DNA of 64,000 nucleotides from Pseudomonas sp. MWU13-2105 (GTDB lineage: Bacteria > Pseudomonadota > Gammaproteobacteria > Pseudomonadales > Pseudomonadaceae). Shown here piece after piece: positions 20,186-29,324 of the stretch. Numbering within the stretch: the stretch's first letter is position 1; every line of letters begins with the position of its first letter. The notes under the pieces were generated by a model. The model ran no database searches and was not told the DNA's origin. It saw only the letters and a list, made by a program, of their open reading frames with translations. The position numbers and the translations under genes were made by a program. The stretch covers positions 1-64,000 of the forward strand of contig NZ_JALLIY010000008.1 of assembly GCF_023242315.1 (NCBI RefSeq), written 5' to 3'.

Positions 20186-21168
20186 AAGCGGCGCAACCCG
20201 AATTTGTAGCAGCGACTCGCGTCAACCCCGGTGAGACCCTGCGTCAGGCCCGCGAGAGCAATGGTTGGACGCTGGCCGAGGTGGCCGTGAAGCTCAACCT
20301 CACGGTGTCGTCCCTGAGCAACCTGGAAACCGGTGCCTTCGACAAGCTGCCGGGGCATACCTTTGCCCGGGGTTATATCCGCGCCTACGCCAAGTTGCTC
20401 GGCATGGACCAGGCCGTCCTGGTCCAGCAGTTCGACCAGAGCACCGGCACTGACTCCCAGGGCAGCAGCGTCCAGGCCCTGGGACGTATCGAGGAGCCGG
20501 TACGGTTTTCCCACACCCTCCTGCGCATTGTCAGCCTGCTGTTGCTGATCGCCGTGATCGGCGGTGGCTTCGTCTGGTGGCAGGACCAGGCCAGCCTGCG
20601 CTCCAAGGACCAGGCGACGATCAGCATGGAGCACGTCGAAGTCGAAAGCGCCGACGGCACCACGCAGATTCATCCGATCGACGAGCCGGAAGACCAGGCG
20701 GTGAGCGAAAACCAGGCGGCCTCCGAGGCGCCGGCACCTGAAGGCGCGACCGAGGCCCAGCCCGCAGTCCCGGCGGCCAGCGCCCCGGCAACCCCGGCGG
20801 TGGTGCCTGTGCCGCATTCGGCGCAGACCCTGGTGGTGGCCCCGACGGCTGCTCCGGCGCCGATGTCGACGGTCGCGCCAGGCGCCCCGGTCAATGGCGC
20901 CCCGGCTGCCGCCGAGCCCGTGGCCGGTGCCGGCCAGGTCCGCCTGACCTTCGTCGCCGATTGCTGGACCCAGGTCACCGACGGCAATGGCAAGGTCCTG
21001 GTCAGCGGTCTCAAGCGCAAGGGCGAGAACCTTGAGCTCAGCGGCAAGCCACCTTTTGCCGTGCGCCTGGGCTATGCCCGTGGTGCACAGATCACATACA
21101 ACGGTCAGCCGGTCGATATCGCCCCGTTCACCAGTGGCGAGACCGCTCGCCTGAAGCTAGGTCAATAA
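20182..21168 (+). CDS. rodZ: cytoskeleton protein RodZ
   Basis: Links MreB to the cell-wall machinery and helps set rod shape. The 328-residue product has an N-terminal Cro/C1-type helix-turn-helix (about residues 15-75, beginning PGETLRQARESNGWTLAEVA) and one membrane helix (112-132). A long Ala/Pro/Glu-rich periplasmic linker (150-240) precedes the C-terminal DUF4115 domain containing FVADCWTQVTD. It overlaps pilW by four bases and lies three bases before ispG. Confidence 0.95.
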   Translation: MKAAQPEFVAATRVNPGETLRQARESNGWTLAEVAVKLNLTVSSLSNLETGAFDKLPGHTFARGYIRAYAKLLGMDQAVLVQQFDQSTGTDSQGSSVQALGRIEEPVRFSHTLLRIVSLLLLIAVIGGGFVWWQDQASLRSKDQATISMEHVEVESADGTTQIHPIDEPEDQAVSENQAASEAPAPEGATEAQPAVPAASAPATPAVVPVPHSAQTLVVAPTAAPAPMSTVAPGAPVNGAPAAAEPVAGAGQVRLTFVADCWTQVTDGNGKVLVSGLKRKGENLELSGKPPFAVRLGYARGAQITYNGQPVDIAPFTSGETARLKLGQ

Positions 21169-21171
21169 GTC

Positions 21172-22281
21172 ATGCACGGCCAATCTCCTATCAAGCGTCG
21201 CGAATCCCGTAAAATCTGGGTCGGCTCGGTACCAGTAGGCGGCGATGCGCCGATCGCGGTGCAGAGCATGACCAACAGCGACACCAATGACGTCGCGGCC
21301 ACCGTGGCGCAGATCAATCGCCTGGAAGCCGCGGGCGTCGATATCGTGCGGATTTCCGTGCCGGATATGGACGCCGCCGAGGCTTTCGGTCGGATCAAGC
21401 AGTTGGTCAAGGTGCCGCTGGTCGCCGATATCCACTTCGACTACCGGATCGCCCTGCGCGTGGCCGAACTGGGTGTCGACTGCCTGCGTATCAACCCGGG
21501 CAATATCGGTCGCGAAGACCGTGTACGCGCGGTGGTCGATGCCGCCCGTGATCGTGGGATTCCGATCCGTATCGGCGTCAACGCCGGGTCCCTGGAAAAA
21601 GACCTGCAGAAAAAGTACGGCGAGCCTACGCCAGAGGCGTTGGTCGAGTCCGCCCTGCGCCATGTCGAGCACCTGGAACGCCTGAACTTCCAGGACTTCA
21701 AGGTCAGCGTAAAGGCTTCCGACGTGTTCATGGCGGTAGCCGCCTACCGCCTGCTGGCCAAGGAAATCGTCCAGCCGCTGCACCTGGGGATCACCGAAGC
21801 CGGTGGTTTGCGTTCAGGCACGGTGAAATCCGCCGTCGGCCTCGGTATGCTGCTGGCCGAAGGGATTGGCGATACTATCCGCATCTCGTTGGCGGCCGAC
21901 CCGGTCGAGGAAGTGAAAGTCGGCTACGACATCCTCAAGTCCCTGCACCTGCGTTCCCGTGGCATCAACTTCATCGCCTGCCCGAGCTGCTCGCGACAGA
22001 ACTTCGATGTGGTCAAGACCATGAACGAGCTGGAAGGGCGCCTGGAAGACCTGCTGGTGCCGCTGGATGTGGCGGTGATCGGGTGCGTGGTCAACGGACC
22101 GGGTGAGGCCAAAGAGGCCCATATCGGCCTGACCGGTGGGACGCCGAACCTGATCTACATCGATGGCAAGCCGGCACAGAAACTGACGAATGACAATCTG
22201 GTGGATGAGCTCGAAAGGCTGATCCGGCAGAAGGCGGCCGAAAAGGTCGAAGCCGACGCGGCGCTGATCGCCCGCGGCTGA
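21172..22281 (+). CDS. ispG: (E)-4-hydroxy-3-methylbut-2-enyl-diphosphate synthase (flavodoxin)
   Basis: Seventh step of the MEP isoprenoid pathway, a [4Fe-4S] enzyme. Cluster ligands Cys270, Cys273 and Cys305 and the oxygen ligand Glu312 are at the E. coli positions, in [11 protein letters not shown] and [10 protein letters not shown]. The N-terminal TIM barrel carries [11 protein letters not shown]. 369 residues, directly behind rodZ. Confidence 0.98.
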   Translation: MHGQSPIKRRESRKIWVGSVPVGGDAPIAVQSMTNSDTNDVAATVAQINRLEAAGVDIVRISVPDMDAAEAFGRIKQLVKVPLVADIHFDYRIALRVAELGVDCLRINPGNIGREDRVRAVVDAARDRGIPIRIGVNAGSLEKDLQKKYGEPTPEALVESALRHVEHLERLNFQDFKVSVKASDVFMAVAAYRLLAKEIVQPLHLGITEAGGLRSGTVKSAVGLGMLLAEGIGDTIRISLAADPVEEVKVGYDILKSLHLRSRGINFIACPSCSRQNFDVVKTMNELEGRLEDLLVPLDVAVIGCVVNGPGEAKEAHIGLTGGTPNLIYIDGKPAQKLTNDNLVDELERLIRQKAAEKVEADAALIARG

Positions 22282-22303
22282 TCGAAGAATTTAAGGATAT
22301 TTT

Positions 22304-23593
22304 GTGAGCAAGTCTTTGCAAGCCATTCGTGGCATGAACGACATCCTGCCCGAGCAGACTCCCCTGTGGCGTTATTTCGAGGGCAGCGTTGCGCGTCTGC
22401 TGGATAACTACGGTTACAAGCAGATCCGCATGCCGATCGTCGAGTTCACCGAGCTGTTCAAGCGCTCCATCGGTGAAGTGACCGATATCGTCGAAAAAGA
22501 GATGTACACCTTCGAGGACCGCAACGGCGATTCCCTGACCCTGCGTCCGGAAGGTACTGCGGCCTGCGTGCGTGCTGTGCTGGAGCACGGCATCACCGGT
22601 GGCGGCCAGCCGCAGAAACTCTGGTACATCGGCCCGATGTTCCGCCACGAGCGGCCGCAGAAAGGCCGTTATCGCCAGTTCCACCAGATCGGCTGCGAAG
22701 TCTTCAATATCGACGGCCCGGATATCGACGCCGAGCTGATCGTGCTGACCTGGCGCCTGTGGGGCCTGCTGGGCATCCGCAACGCGGTCAAGCTCGAACT
22801 CAACAGCCTGGGCACCAGCGAGTCCCGCGGGCGTTATCGCGAGGCCCTGGTGGAGTTCCTCGGCGCGCGTCTCGAACTGCTGGACGAAGACAGCCAGCGC
22901 CGCCTGAAGACCAATCCGCTGCGGGTGCTCGACACCAAGAACCCGGAAACCCAGGCCGTGCTGGTGGATGCGCCGAAACTCGCCGACTACCTCGACGAAG
23001 AATCGCGCGTGCACTTTGACGGCCTCAAGGCCCGTCTCGATGCCGCCGGTATTCCCTACGTGATCAATCCCAAGCTGGTGCGCGGGCTGGATTACTACAG
23101 CAAGACCGTTTTCGAGTGGGTCACCGACCAATTGGGCGCCCAGGGCACGGTCTGTGCCGGTGGCCGCTACGATGGCCTGGTGGAGCAGATGGGCGGCAAG
23201 CCGACTCCGGGCGTGGGTTTTGCCATGGGTATCGAGCGGCTGATCCTGCTGCTGGAAACCCTGGGGCAGGTGCCGGAAGAAATCGCCCGTCAGGTCGACG
23301 TCTACCTCTGCGCCTTCGGCGAGGCCGCTGAACTCGCGGCCCTGGCCCTGAGCGAGAAAGTCCGTGACCAGTTGCCGAACCTGCGCCTGCAGGTCAACGC
23401 CGGTGCCGGCAGCTTCAAGAGCCAGTTCAAGAAAGCTGACAAAAGTGGTGCGCTGTACGCCTTGATCCTCGGAGACGACGAATTGGCCCAGCAAGTGGTA
23501 GGTTTCAAACCCCTGCGTGGCCAGGGCGAGCAACAAAGCATTGCCTGGGAGGCTCTTTCCGAGCACTTGGCCACCTGCGTCGTGCAGGGTTGA
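22304..23593 (+). CDS. hisS: histidyl-tRNA synthetase
   Basis: Class II synthetase of 429 residues. It has the motif 2 region [18 protein letters not shown], the histidine-specific segment [15 protein letters not shown] and motif 3 ([22 protein letters not shown]). The anticodon-binding domain occupies about residues 330-429. Start is GTG 22304, with AAGGA upstream. Probably cotranscribed with ispG (22-base gap). Confidence 0.97.
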   Translation: MSKSLQAIRGMNDILPEQTPLWRYFEGSVARLLDNYGYKQIRMPIVEFTELFKRSIGEVTDIVEKEMYTFEDRNGDSLTLRPEGTAACVRAVLEHGITGGGQPQKLWYIGPMFRHERPQKGRYRQFHQIGCEVFNIDGPDIDAELIVLTWRLWGLLGIRNAVKLELNSLGTSESRGRYREALVEFLGARLELLDEDSQRRLKTNPLRVLDTKNPETQAVLVDAPKLADYLDEESRVHFDGLKARLDAAGIPYVINPKLVRGLDYYSKTVFEWVTDQLGAQGTVCAGGRYDGLVEQMGGKPTPGVGFAMGIERLILLLETLGQVPEEIARQVDVYLCAFGEAAELAALALSEKVRDQLPNLRLQVNAGAGSFKSQFKKADKSGALYALILGDDELAQQVVGFKPLRGQGEQQSIAWEALSEHLATCVVQG

Positions 23594-23633
23594 AGCTGTA
23601 AAACAGCCGATTTAGAGAATAAGGAGTATTGGG

Positions 23634-24275
23634 GTGTCGAGTACCGAAGATGATCACTTGGCGGAGTTGAAGGACTGGTGGCAGCGTAACGGCAAACCCC
23701 TGGTCACTGGCGGCTTGCTGGCCCTGGTAGTGGTGTTCGGCTGGCAGGCCTGGCACAAATACCAGAGCAACCAGGCGCAAGGCGCCTCGGTGCTCTATCA
23801 GCAATTGCTGGAAACCACCCTGACGCCGGACGGCAAGCCCGACCCTGGGCGCGTGGCGGACCTGGCCAACAAGCTCAATACCGACTTTGCCGGTAGCGCC
23901 TATGCGCAATACGGCAGCCTGTTCGTGGCGAAAGTCGCGGTCGATACCGGTAAGCTGGACGACGCTGCCCGTGAGCTGAAAGGCATTATCGACAAACCGG
24001 CCAACATCACCCTGGGCGAAGTCGCGCGTCAGCGCCTGGCCCAGGTGCTGGCGGCACAGAACAAGGTCGACGACGCACTGAAACTGCTCGACGGCGATGC
24101 TGACAAGGCGTTCCTGGCCAGTCGCGAAGAACTCAAGGGGGACCTGTTGGTTCAACTGGGTCGGACCGATGAAGCCCATGCCGCGTACCAAAAGGCCAAG
24201 GCGGCGCTGTCTGATGAAGCAGCGGTCGGTGGCTTACAAATCAAGCTGGACGACCTGGCCAAAGGGGATGCGTGA
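23634..24275 (+). CDS. yfgM: YfgM-type ancillary SecYEG translocon protein (TPR)
   Basis: A 213-residue inner-membrane protein with one N-terminal helix (about residues 20-41, VTGGLLALVVVFGWQAW) and a periplasmic tetratricopeptide region. The E. coli homologue binds the translocon and the chaperone PpiD. Start is GTG 23634 after AAGGAG. It sits between hisS and bamB, the usual order. Confidence 0.9.
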   Translation: MSSTEDDHLAELKDWWQRNGKPLVTGGLLALVVVFGWQAWHKYQSNQAQGASVLYQQLLETTLTPDGKPDPGRVADLANKLNTDFAGSAYAQYGSLFVAKVAVDTGKLDDAARELKGIIDKPANITLGEVARQRLAQVLAAQNKVDDALKLLDGDADKAFLASREELKGDLLVQLGRTDEAHAAYQKAKAALSDEAAVGGLQIKLDDLAKGDA

Positions 24276-24276
24276 C

Positions 24277-25419
24277 GTGATCCGTTGGAAACATGCAGCA
24301 TTGCTGGCTCTGGCCATTCTGGCCGCGGGTTGCAGCAGCAACAGCAAGAAAGAACTGCCACCGGCCGAACTGACTTCCTTCAAGGAAGAGGTGGTTCTGC
24401 AGAAGCAGTGGAGCCGTTCCGTCGGTGACGGCCAGGGCAAGATCTACAACATGCTGGTGCCGGCGATTGACGGCGATACCATTTATGCGGCCGATGCGAC
24501 CGGTGTAGTGATCGCCATGGACCGCATGAACGGCGACGTGAAGTGGAAGAAGGACCTGGAGCTGCCGGTTTCCGGTGCGATCGGCGTCGGCTATGGCCTG
24601 GTGCTGATGGGGACGCTCAAGGGTGAAGTGATTGCCCTGGATGCCAGCAGCGGCGAACAGAAATGGCGCGCCCAGGTCACCAGCGAAGTGCTGGCACCGC
24701 CGGCCACCAACGGTGACGTGGTGGTTGTGCAGACCCAGGATGACCGTGTGATCGGCCTCGATGCCGACACCGGTCACCAGCGCTGGTTGTATGACAGCAG
24801 CCCGGCGGTCCTGACCCTGCGTGGCACCGGTGCGCCGATCGTGACCAACCGCCTGGCGGTGGCGGGTCTGTCGACGGGTAAAGTGGTCGCCCTGGATACC
24901 CAGAACGGCGTGCCGGCGTGGGAAACCCGCGTGGCCATCCCGCAAGGGCGTTCGGAACTGGAGCGCGTGGTCGACATCGACGGCGGCCTGCTGTTGTCCG
25001 GCGGCAGCCTGTATGTCGCCAGCTACCAGGGCCGCATGGCGGCACTGGACCTGGAAAGCGGTCGAGTGCTCTGGCAGCGTGATGCTTCCAGCTACTCGGG
25101 TGTGGCCCAGGGTTTCGGCAGTGTCTATGTCGCCTTGGCGTCCGGCACGGTTGAAGGCGTCGACGAACGTTCCACCACGGCGATCTGGAGCAACGATGCC
25201 CTGGCTCGCCGTCAGCTGTCGGCACCGGAAGTGTTCTCCAGCTACGTTGCGGTGGGCGACTTCGAAGGCTACCTGCACCTGCTGAGCCAGGTGGACGGTC
25301 GCTTCGTCGGTCGCGAGCGCATCGACAGCGACGGCCTGCGGGCCCGTCCGCTGGTGGTGGGCGACATGATCTACGTGTATGGCAACAGCGGCAAACTGGA
25401 AGCCCTGACCATCAAGTAG
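24277..25419 (+). CDS. bamB: outer membrane protein assembly factor BamB
   Basis: Lipoprotein subunit of the BAM complex that inserts beta-barrel proteins. Signal peptide ends LAAGC with Cys19. An eight-bladed PQQ-type propeller follows, with repeats such as GEVIALDASSGEQKWRAQV. The start GTG 24277 is chosen because AAAGGGGA lies about nine bases upstream; ATG 24268 overlaps the yfgM end and has that AAAGGGG directly abutting it, so it remains an alternative. 380 residues. Confidence 0.95.
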   Translation: MIRWKHAALLALAILAAGCSSNSKKELPPAELTSFKEEVVLQKQWSRSVGDGQGKIYNMLVPAIDGDTIYAADATGVVIAMDRMNGDVKWKKDLELPVSGAIGVGYGLVLMGTLKGEVIALDASSGEQKWRAQVTSEVLAPPATNGDVVVVQTQDDRVIGLDADTGHQRWLYDSSPAVLTLRGTGAPIVTNRLAVAGLSTGKVVALDTQNGVPAWETRVAIPQGRSELERVVDIDGGLLLSGGSLYVASYQGRMAALDLESGRVLWQRDASSYSGVAQGFGSVYVALASGTVEGVDERSTTAIWSNDALARRQLSAPEVFSSYVAVGDFEGYLHLLSQVDGRFVGRERIDSDGLRARPLVVGDMIYVYGNSGKLEALTIK

Positions 25420-25428
25420 TTTTTAGCT

Positions 25429-25550
25429 CCTGAAGTCGCCGAGCGAAGATCAGGCAAGGCGAAGATCAGTGGGCAAGCGGAGTTGACGTTGGTCAATGAG
25501 CATTGCGAACTGATCTTCAACGCAGCATGATCGGGTGCAGGCACTTCAGG
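25429..25550. repeat. 122-bp nested inverted-repeat element
   Basis: Three nested inverted repeats share one centre: CCTGAAGT (25429-25436) with ACTTCAGG (25543-25550), GAAGATCAGT (25461-25470) with ACTGATCTTC (25509-25518), and GTTGAC (25482-25487) with GTCAAT (25492-25497) around loop GTTG. A partial direct repeat GCGAAGATCAG also occurs in the left arm. The whole could fold as one long hairpin in DNA or RNA. It resembles a small non-autonomous repeat rather than a terminator, since no U-tract follows. Confidence 0.65.
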
Positions 25551-25565
25551 TGCAAAAAGACAGGT

Positions 25566-25672
25566 TTGACTATGCTTGGGGGTACCCCCAAGCGGCCTTG
25601 CCCCGGCAAGGTTTGCGGCACCTCCCGGTGCTGCCCCGAGCACCAGCCGCTGCCTTGCAGCGGCTTTTGTAT
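25566..25672 (+). ncRNA. candidate structured RNA or leader upstream of der
   Basis: Four hairpins follow one another: the perfect palindrome CTTGGGGGTACCCCCAAG (25575-25592), CCTTGCC/GGCAAGG (25596-25611), GCGGCAC/GTGCTGC (25615-25634) and AGCCGCTGC/GCAGCGGCT (25645-25665) with a short T-tract. The last ends about 30 bases before the der start. This could be a small RNA with its own terminator or an attenuating leader. No clear promoter is visible. Confidence 0.35.
25645..25670 (+). terminator. intrinsic terminator upstream of der
   Basis: Nine-base-pair GC-rich stem with a three-base loop, followed by TTTGTATTTT. It may end bamB transcripts or a small RNA. Confidence 0.65.
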
Positions 25673-25700
25673 TTTCTGAAATAACGAAGTGGAGAGCCGC

Positions 25701-27176
25701 ATGGTTCCCGTAATCGCCCTGGTGGGCCGACCGAACGTCGGCAAGTCCACCCTGTTCAACCGCCTGACCAGGACTCGCGACGCCATTGTCGGCGACTTGT
25801 CCGGTCTGACCCGTGATCGCCAATACGGTGAGGCAAAGTGGCAGGGGCGCACCTATATCCTGATCGACACCGGCGGTATTTCCGGCGACGAGCATGGCAT
25901 GGATGAAAAAATGGCCGAGCAGTCGCTGCTGGCCATTGAAGAAGCCGATGTCGTGCTGTTCCTGGTGGATGCCAAGGCCGGCTTCACCGCCGCTGACCAG
26001 ATGATTGGTGAGCACCTGCGCAAACGTAACAAGCGTTCCTACGTGGTCGCCAACAAGGTCGACAATATCGACCCGGATATGGCTCGCGCCGAATTCAGCC
26101 CGATGGGCCTGGGCGACGCGATCCCGATCGCCGGCGCCCATGGTCGCGGCATCACCCAGATGCTGGAAATCGCCCTGAGCGACTTCCCGAAAGACGACGA
26201 AGACGAGCCGGAAGACGGTGAGATCGAAGACGTTGCCGAAGGTGAAGAAGCCAAGCGCATTCCTGGCCCGAGCGAAAAAGATGGCATCAAGATCGCCATC
26301 ATCGGTCGCCCGAATGTCGGCAAGTCGACCCTGGTCAACCGCATGCTCGGTGAAGACCGTGTCATCGTCTATGACGAGCCCGGCACCACCCGCGACAGTA
26401 TCTACATCCCGTTCGAACGTAACGACGAGAAGTACACGCTGATCGATACCGCCGGTGTGCGTAAGCGCGGCAAGATCCACGAGGAAGTCGAAAAATTCTC
26501 CGTGGTGAAAACCTTGCAGGCGATCAAGGACGCCAACGTCGTGATCTTCGTCATGGACGCCCGCGAAGGGGTGGTCGACCACGACCTCAACCTGCTCGGG
26601 TTTGCCCTGGAGTCGGGTCGCGCCTTGGTGATCGCCCTGAACAAATGGGATGGCATGACCCCGGGCGAGCGCGATTTCGTCAAGATCGAGCTGGAGCGTC
26701 GGCTGTTCTTCGTCGACTTCGCCGACATTCACTTCATCTCGGCCTTGCATGGCACGGGCGTGGGCAACCTGTATCAATCGGTGCAGAACTCCTTCAAGTC
26801 GGCGGTCACCCGCTGGCCGACCAGCCGCCTGACCCAGATTCTCGAAGACGCCGTGAGCGAGCACGCACCGCCGATGGTCAACAGCCGTCGGATCAAGCTG
26901 CGCTACGCGCACCTGGGCGGGGCCAACCCGCCGTTGATCGTGATCCACGGCAACCAGGTGGAGAAGGTGCCGAAGTCCTATGTTCGCTACCTGGAAAACA
27001 CCTATCGACGCGTGTTGAAGTTGGTGGGGACGCCGATCCGCATCGAGTTCAAGGGCGGCGAGAACCCGTACGAAGGCAAGAAGACCGCGCTGACCGACCG
27101 CCAGGTCAACAAGAAGCGTCGGATGATGTCGCACCACAAGCAGGCCGATAAAAAGCGTCGCGACAAGAAACGTTGA
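25701..27176 (+). CDS. der: ribosome biogenesis GTPase Der (EngA)
   Basis: Essential GTPase acting in 50S subunit maturation. It has two tandem G domains, each with GRPNVGKST (near residues 8 and 203) and its own DTGG or DTAG switch and NKxD motifs. A C-terminal KH-like domain follows, with a basic tail rich in KKR. ATG 25701 is selected with GGAG seven bases upstream; the GTG at 25689 is rejected. 491 residues. Confidence 0.97.
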   Translation: MVPVIALVGRPNVGKSTLFNRLTRTRDAIVGDLSGLTRDRQYGEAKWQGRTYILIDTGGISGDEHGMDEKMAEQSLLAIEEADVVLFLVDAKAGFTAADQMIGEHLRKRNKRSYVVANKVDNIDPDMARAEFSPMGLGDAIPIAGAHGRGITQMLEIALSDFPKDDEDEPEDGEIEDVAEGEEAKRIPGPSEKDGIKIAIIGRPNVGKSTLVNRMLGEDRVIVYDEPGTTRDSIYIPFERNDEKYTLIDTAGVRKRGKIHEEVEKFSVVKTLQAIKDANVVIFVMDAREGVVDHDLNLLGFALESGRALVIALNKWDGMTPGERDFVKIELERRLFFVDFADIHFISALHGTGVGNLYQSVQNSFKSAVTRWPTSRLTQILEDAVSEHAPPMVNSRRIKLRYAHLGGANPPLIVIHGNQVEKVPKSYVRYLENTYRRVLKLVGTPIRIEFKGGENPYEGKKTALTDRQVNKKRRMMSHHKQADKKRRDKKR

Positions 27177-27192
27177 TGCAGGTCTGGAAAAC

Positions 27193-27213
27193 GGGCGCTT
27201 CGGCGCCCTTTTT
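27193..27213 (+). terminator. terminator after der
   Basis: GGGCGC-TTCG-GCGCCC-TTTTT, a UUCG tetraloop hairpin with U-tract, 16 bases after the der stop. Confidence 0.92.
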
Positions 27214-27288
27214 CATGCCTGGCGTTTACGTTATCCTCGAAACCCCCGTGCCCTGTAGAGCCGGGTGTTCAGCAGGGAAAACGACCCC

Positions 27289-28437
27289 ATGATCACCAGC
27301 AAGCTGCCGAATGTCGGCACCACCATCTTTACCCGTATGTCTGCGCTCGCGGCGGAAACCGGCGCGCTGAACCTGTCCCAGGGGTTCCCTGATTTCGAGG
27401 GGCCGCAGGCCCTGCGCGATGCCGTTGGCCGGCATGTGAACAGCGGCCACAACCAGTATGCGCCCATGACCGGGCTGCCCGCGCTGCGCCAGCAGGTGGC
27501 GACGAAGATCTCCCGCAGCTACGGCGTGCATGTCAACGCCGACGCCGAGATCACCATCACCCCCGGTGCGACCCAGGCGATCTTCTGCGCGATCCAGGCG
27601 GTGATCCACCCCGGCGACGAAGTGATCGTCTTTGATCCCTGCTACGACAGCTACGAACCATCGGTGGAACTGGCCGGTGGTCGTTGCGTGCATGTGCAGC
27701 TCGGTTTGGAAGACTTCTCCATCGATTGGCAGAAGCTCACCGATGCGCTGAGCCCACGCACCCGCATGATCATCCTCAACAGCCCGCATAACCCCAGCGG
27801 CGCGTTGATTACCCATGCCGAGCTGGACCAGTTGGCGAAGTTGATCGCCGACCGCGATATCTACCTGGTCAGCGATGAAGTCTACGAGCACCTGGTGTTC
27901 GACGGCGTGCCCCATACCAGCGTCCTGACCCACGAAGCGTTGTATCAGCGCGCCTTCGTGGTCAGCTCGTTCGGCAAGACCTACCACGTCACTGGTTGGA
28001 AAACCGGTTATGTGGTGGCGCCACCGGCCCTCACCGCCGAACTGCGCAAGGTCCACCAGTACGTCAGTTTCTGCGGCGTGACGCCGTTGCAGTATGCGTT
28101 GGCTGATTTCATGGCGATGCGTCCGGAGCATGTCGAGGAACTGCCGGCGTTCTATCAGGAGAAGCGCGATCTGTTCTGCGACCTGCTGGGCGAGTCGCGG
28201 TTCAGCTTCAAACGGGCGGCGGGGACCTATTTCCAGCTGGTCGACTACTCGCAGATCCGCCCGGACCTGAACGACGTCGACATGGCCGTGTGGATGACCC
28301 GCGAACATGGCGTGGCGAGCATTCCGGTGTCGGTGTTCTACCAGAACCCGCCGGAAGGGCAGCGCCTGGTGCGGCTGTGTTTCGCCAAGCGCGAGGAGAC
28401 GCTGCGTGAAGCGGCGGCAAAACTATGCGTGATTTGA
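27289..28437 (+). CDS. ybdL: methionine-type pyridoxal phosphate aminotransferase
   Basis: Class I/II aminotransferase of 382 residues. The PLP lysine is Lys230 in SSFGKTYHVTGWKTG; NSPHNPSG (164-171) and SDEVYE (195-200) are the other cofactor motifs. E. coli YbdL prefers methionine, phenylalanine and histidine as amino donors. Its last 13 bases overlap an omega-amidase gene, a pairing that fits glutamine-transaminase/omega-amidase keto-acid salvage. ATG 27289 follows AGGGAAA; a GTG at 27265 is unlikely. Confidence 0.88.
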   Translation: MITSKLPNVGTTIFTRMSALAAETGALNLSQGFPDFEGPQALRDAVGRHVNSGHNQYAPMTGLPALRQQVATKISRSYGVHVNADAEITITPGATQAIFCAIQAVIHPGDEVIVFDPCYDSYEPSVELAGGRCVHVQLGLEDFSIDWQKLTDALSPRTRMIILNSPHNPSGALITHAELDQLAKLIADRDIYLVSDEVYEHLVFDGVPHTSVLTHEALYQRAFVVSSFGKTYHVTGWKTGYVVAPPALTAELRKVHQYVSFCGVTPLQYALADFMAMRPEHVEELPAFYQEKRDLFCDLLGESRFSFKRAAGTYFQLVDYSQIRPDLNDVDMAVWMTREHGVASIPVSVFYQNPPEGQRLVRLCFAKREETLREAAAKLCVI

Positions 28438-29219
28438 GTGCCTTGCCGGACCTGAAAGTCGCGTTGGTGCAGACCACCCTGGCCTGGCATGACCGCCAGG
28501 CCAACCTGGAGCATTTTGATGTGCTGCTGGAGCAGGCCGTGGGCGCTGACCTGGTGATCCTGCCGGAGATGTTCACCACCGGTTTCTCCATGGAGTCGCA
28601 GACCCTGGCCGAAGCCGAAAATGGCCCGACCAGCGATTGGCTGCGCAAGCAGGCGAAAAAGCTCGATGCGGTGGTCACCGGCAGTGTGATCGTCCGCGCC
28701 GCCGATGGCAGCCATCGCAACCGTCTGTTGTGGGCGCGGCCGGATGGTGAAATGCTGCACTATGACAAGCGCCACCTGTTCCGCATGGCCGGTGAGCACA
28801 ATCACTACACCCCGGGCGAGCGGCAGATGCAGTTCGAGCTCAAGGGCTGGCGGGTGCGCCCGCTGATCTGCTACGACCTGCGTTTCCCGGTGTGGAGCCG
28901 CGATGCCCTGGACACCGACTTGCTGCTGTACACCGCCAACTGGCCGGGGGCACGACGGCTGCACTGGAACCGCTTGTTGCCGGCGCGGGCGATTGAAAAC
29001 CTGTGTTATGTGGCGGCGGTGAACCGGATCGGTATCGACGGCAAGGGCTTCGCCTATACCGGCGACAGCCAGGTACTGGATTTCCAGGGCGAATCGTTGC
29101 TGGGGGCAGGGGAGGCCGATGGCGTGTTCCAGGTCACCTTGAGCGCTGCGGAACTGGCGGCCTACCGGACGCGGTTTCCGGCCTACCTGGATGCCGACAG
29201 CTTCGAGTTGCAGCAGTAA
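28425..29219 (+). CDS. nitrilase-superfamily omega-amidase (YafV-like)
   Basis: A 264-residue nitrilase-fold hydrolase with the catalytic triad Glu48 (LPEMFTTG), Lys115 (YDKRHLF) and Cys149 (ICYDLRFP). The motifs and size match YafV/NIT2-type omega-amidases, which hydrolyse alpha-ketoglutaramate or alpha-ketosuccinamate. Overlap with the upstream methionine-type aminotransferase suggests that glutamine is the amino donor and that the amidase pulls the reaction forward. Substrate is inferred. Confidence 0.88.
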   Translation: MRDLSALPDLKVALVQTTLAWHDRQANLEHFDVLLEQAVGADLVILPEMFTTGFSMESQTLAEAENGPTSDWLRKQAKKLDAVVTGSVIVRAADGSHRNRLLWARPDGEMLHYDKRHLFRMAGEHNHYTPGERQMQFELKGWRVRPLICYDLRFPVWSRDALDTDLLLYTANWPGARRLHWNRLLPARAIENLCYVAAVNRIGIDGKGFAYTGDSQVLDFQGESLLGAGEADGVFQVTLSAAELAAYRTRFPAYLDADSFELQQ

Positions 29220-29234
29220 CACCGCGTTATCGTT

Positions 29235-29256
29235 CATCGCCGGCTTGCCGGCGATG
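29235..29256. repeat. 22-bp perfect REP-type palindrome
   Basis: CATCGCCGGC-TT-GCCGGCGATG, a REP-type hairpin between the amidase gene and its terminator. Confidence 0.6.
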
Positions 29257-29272
29257 GCGGACTCAAACGCAG

Positions 29273-29309
29273 AAAAAAGGCCCCGGGGTTCACACCACCG
29301 GGGCCTTTT
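29273..29309. terminator. bidirectional terminator between the omega-amidase gene and leuA
   Basis: AAAAGGCCCCGG / CCGGGGCCTTTT with A6 and T4 flanks. It lies between convergent genes and probably serves both. Confidence 0.88.
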
Positions 29310-29324
29310 CATTGCAGCCGAGGC

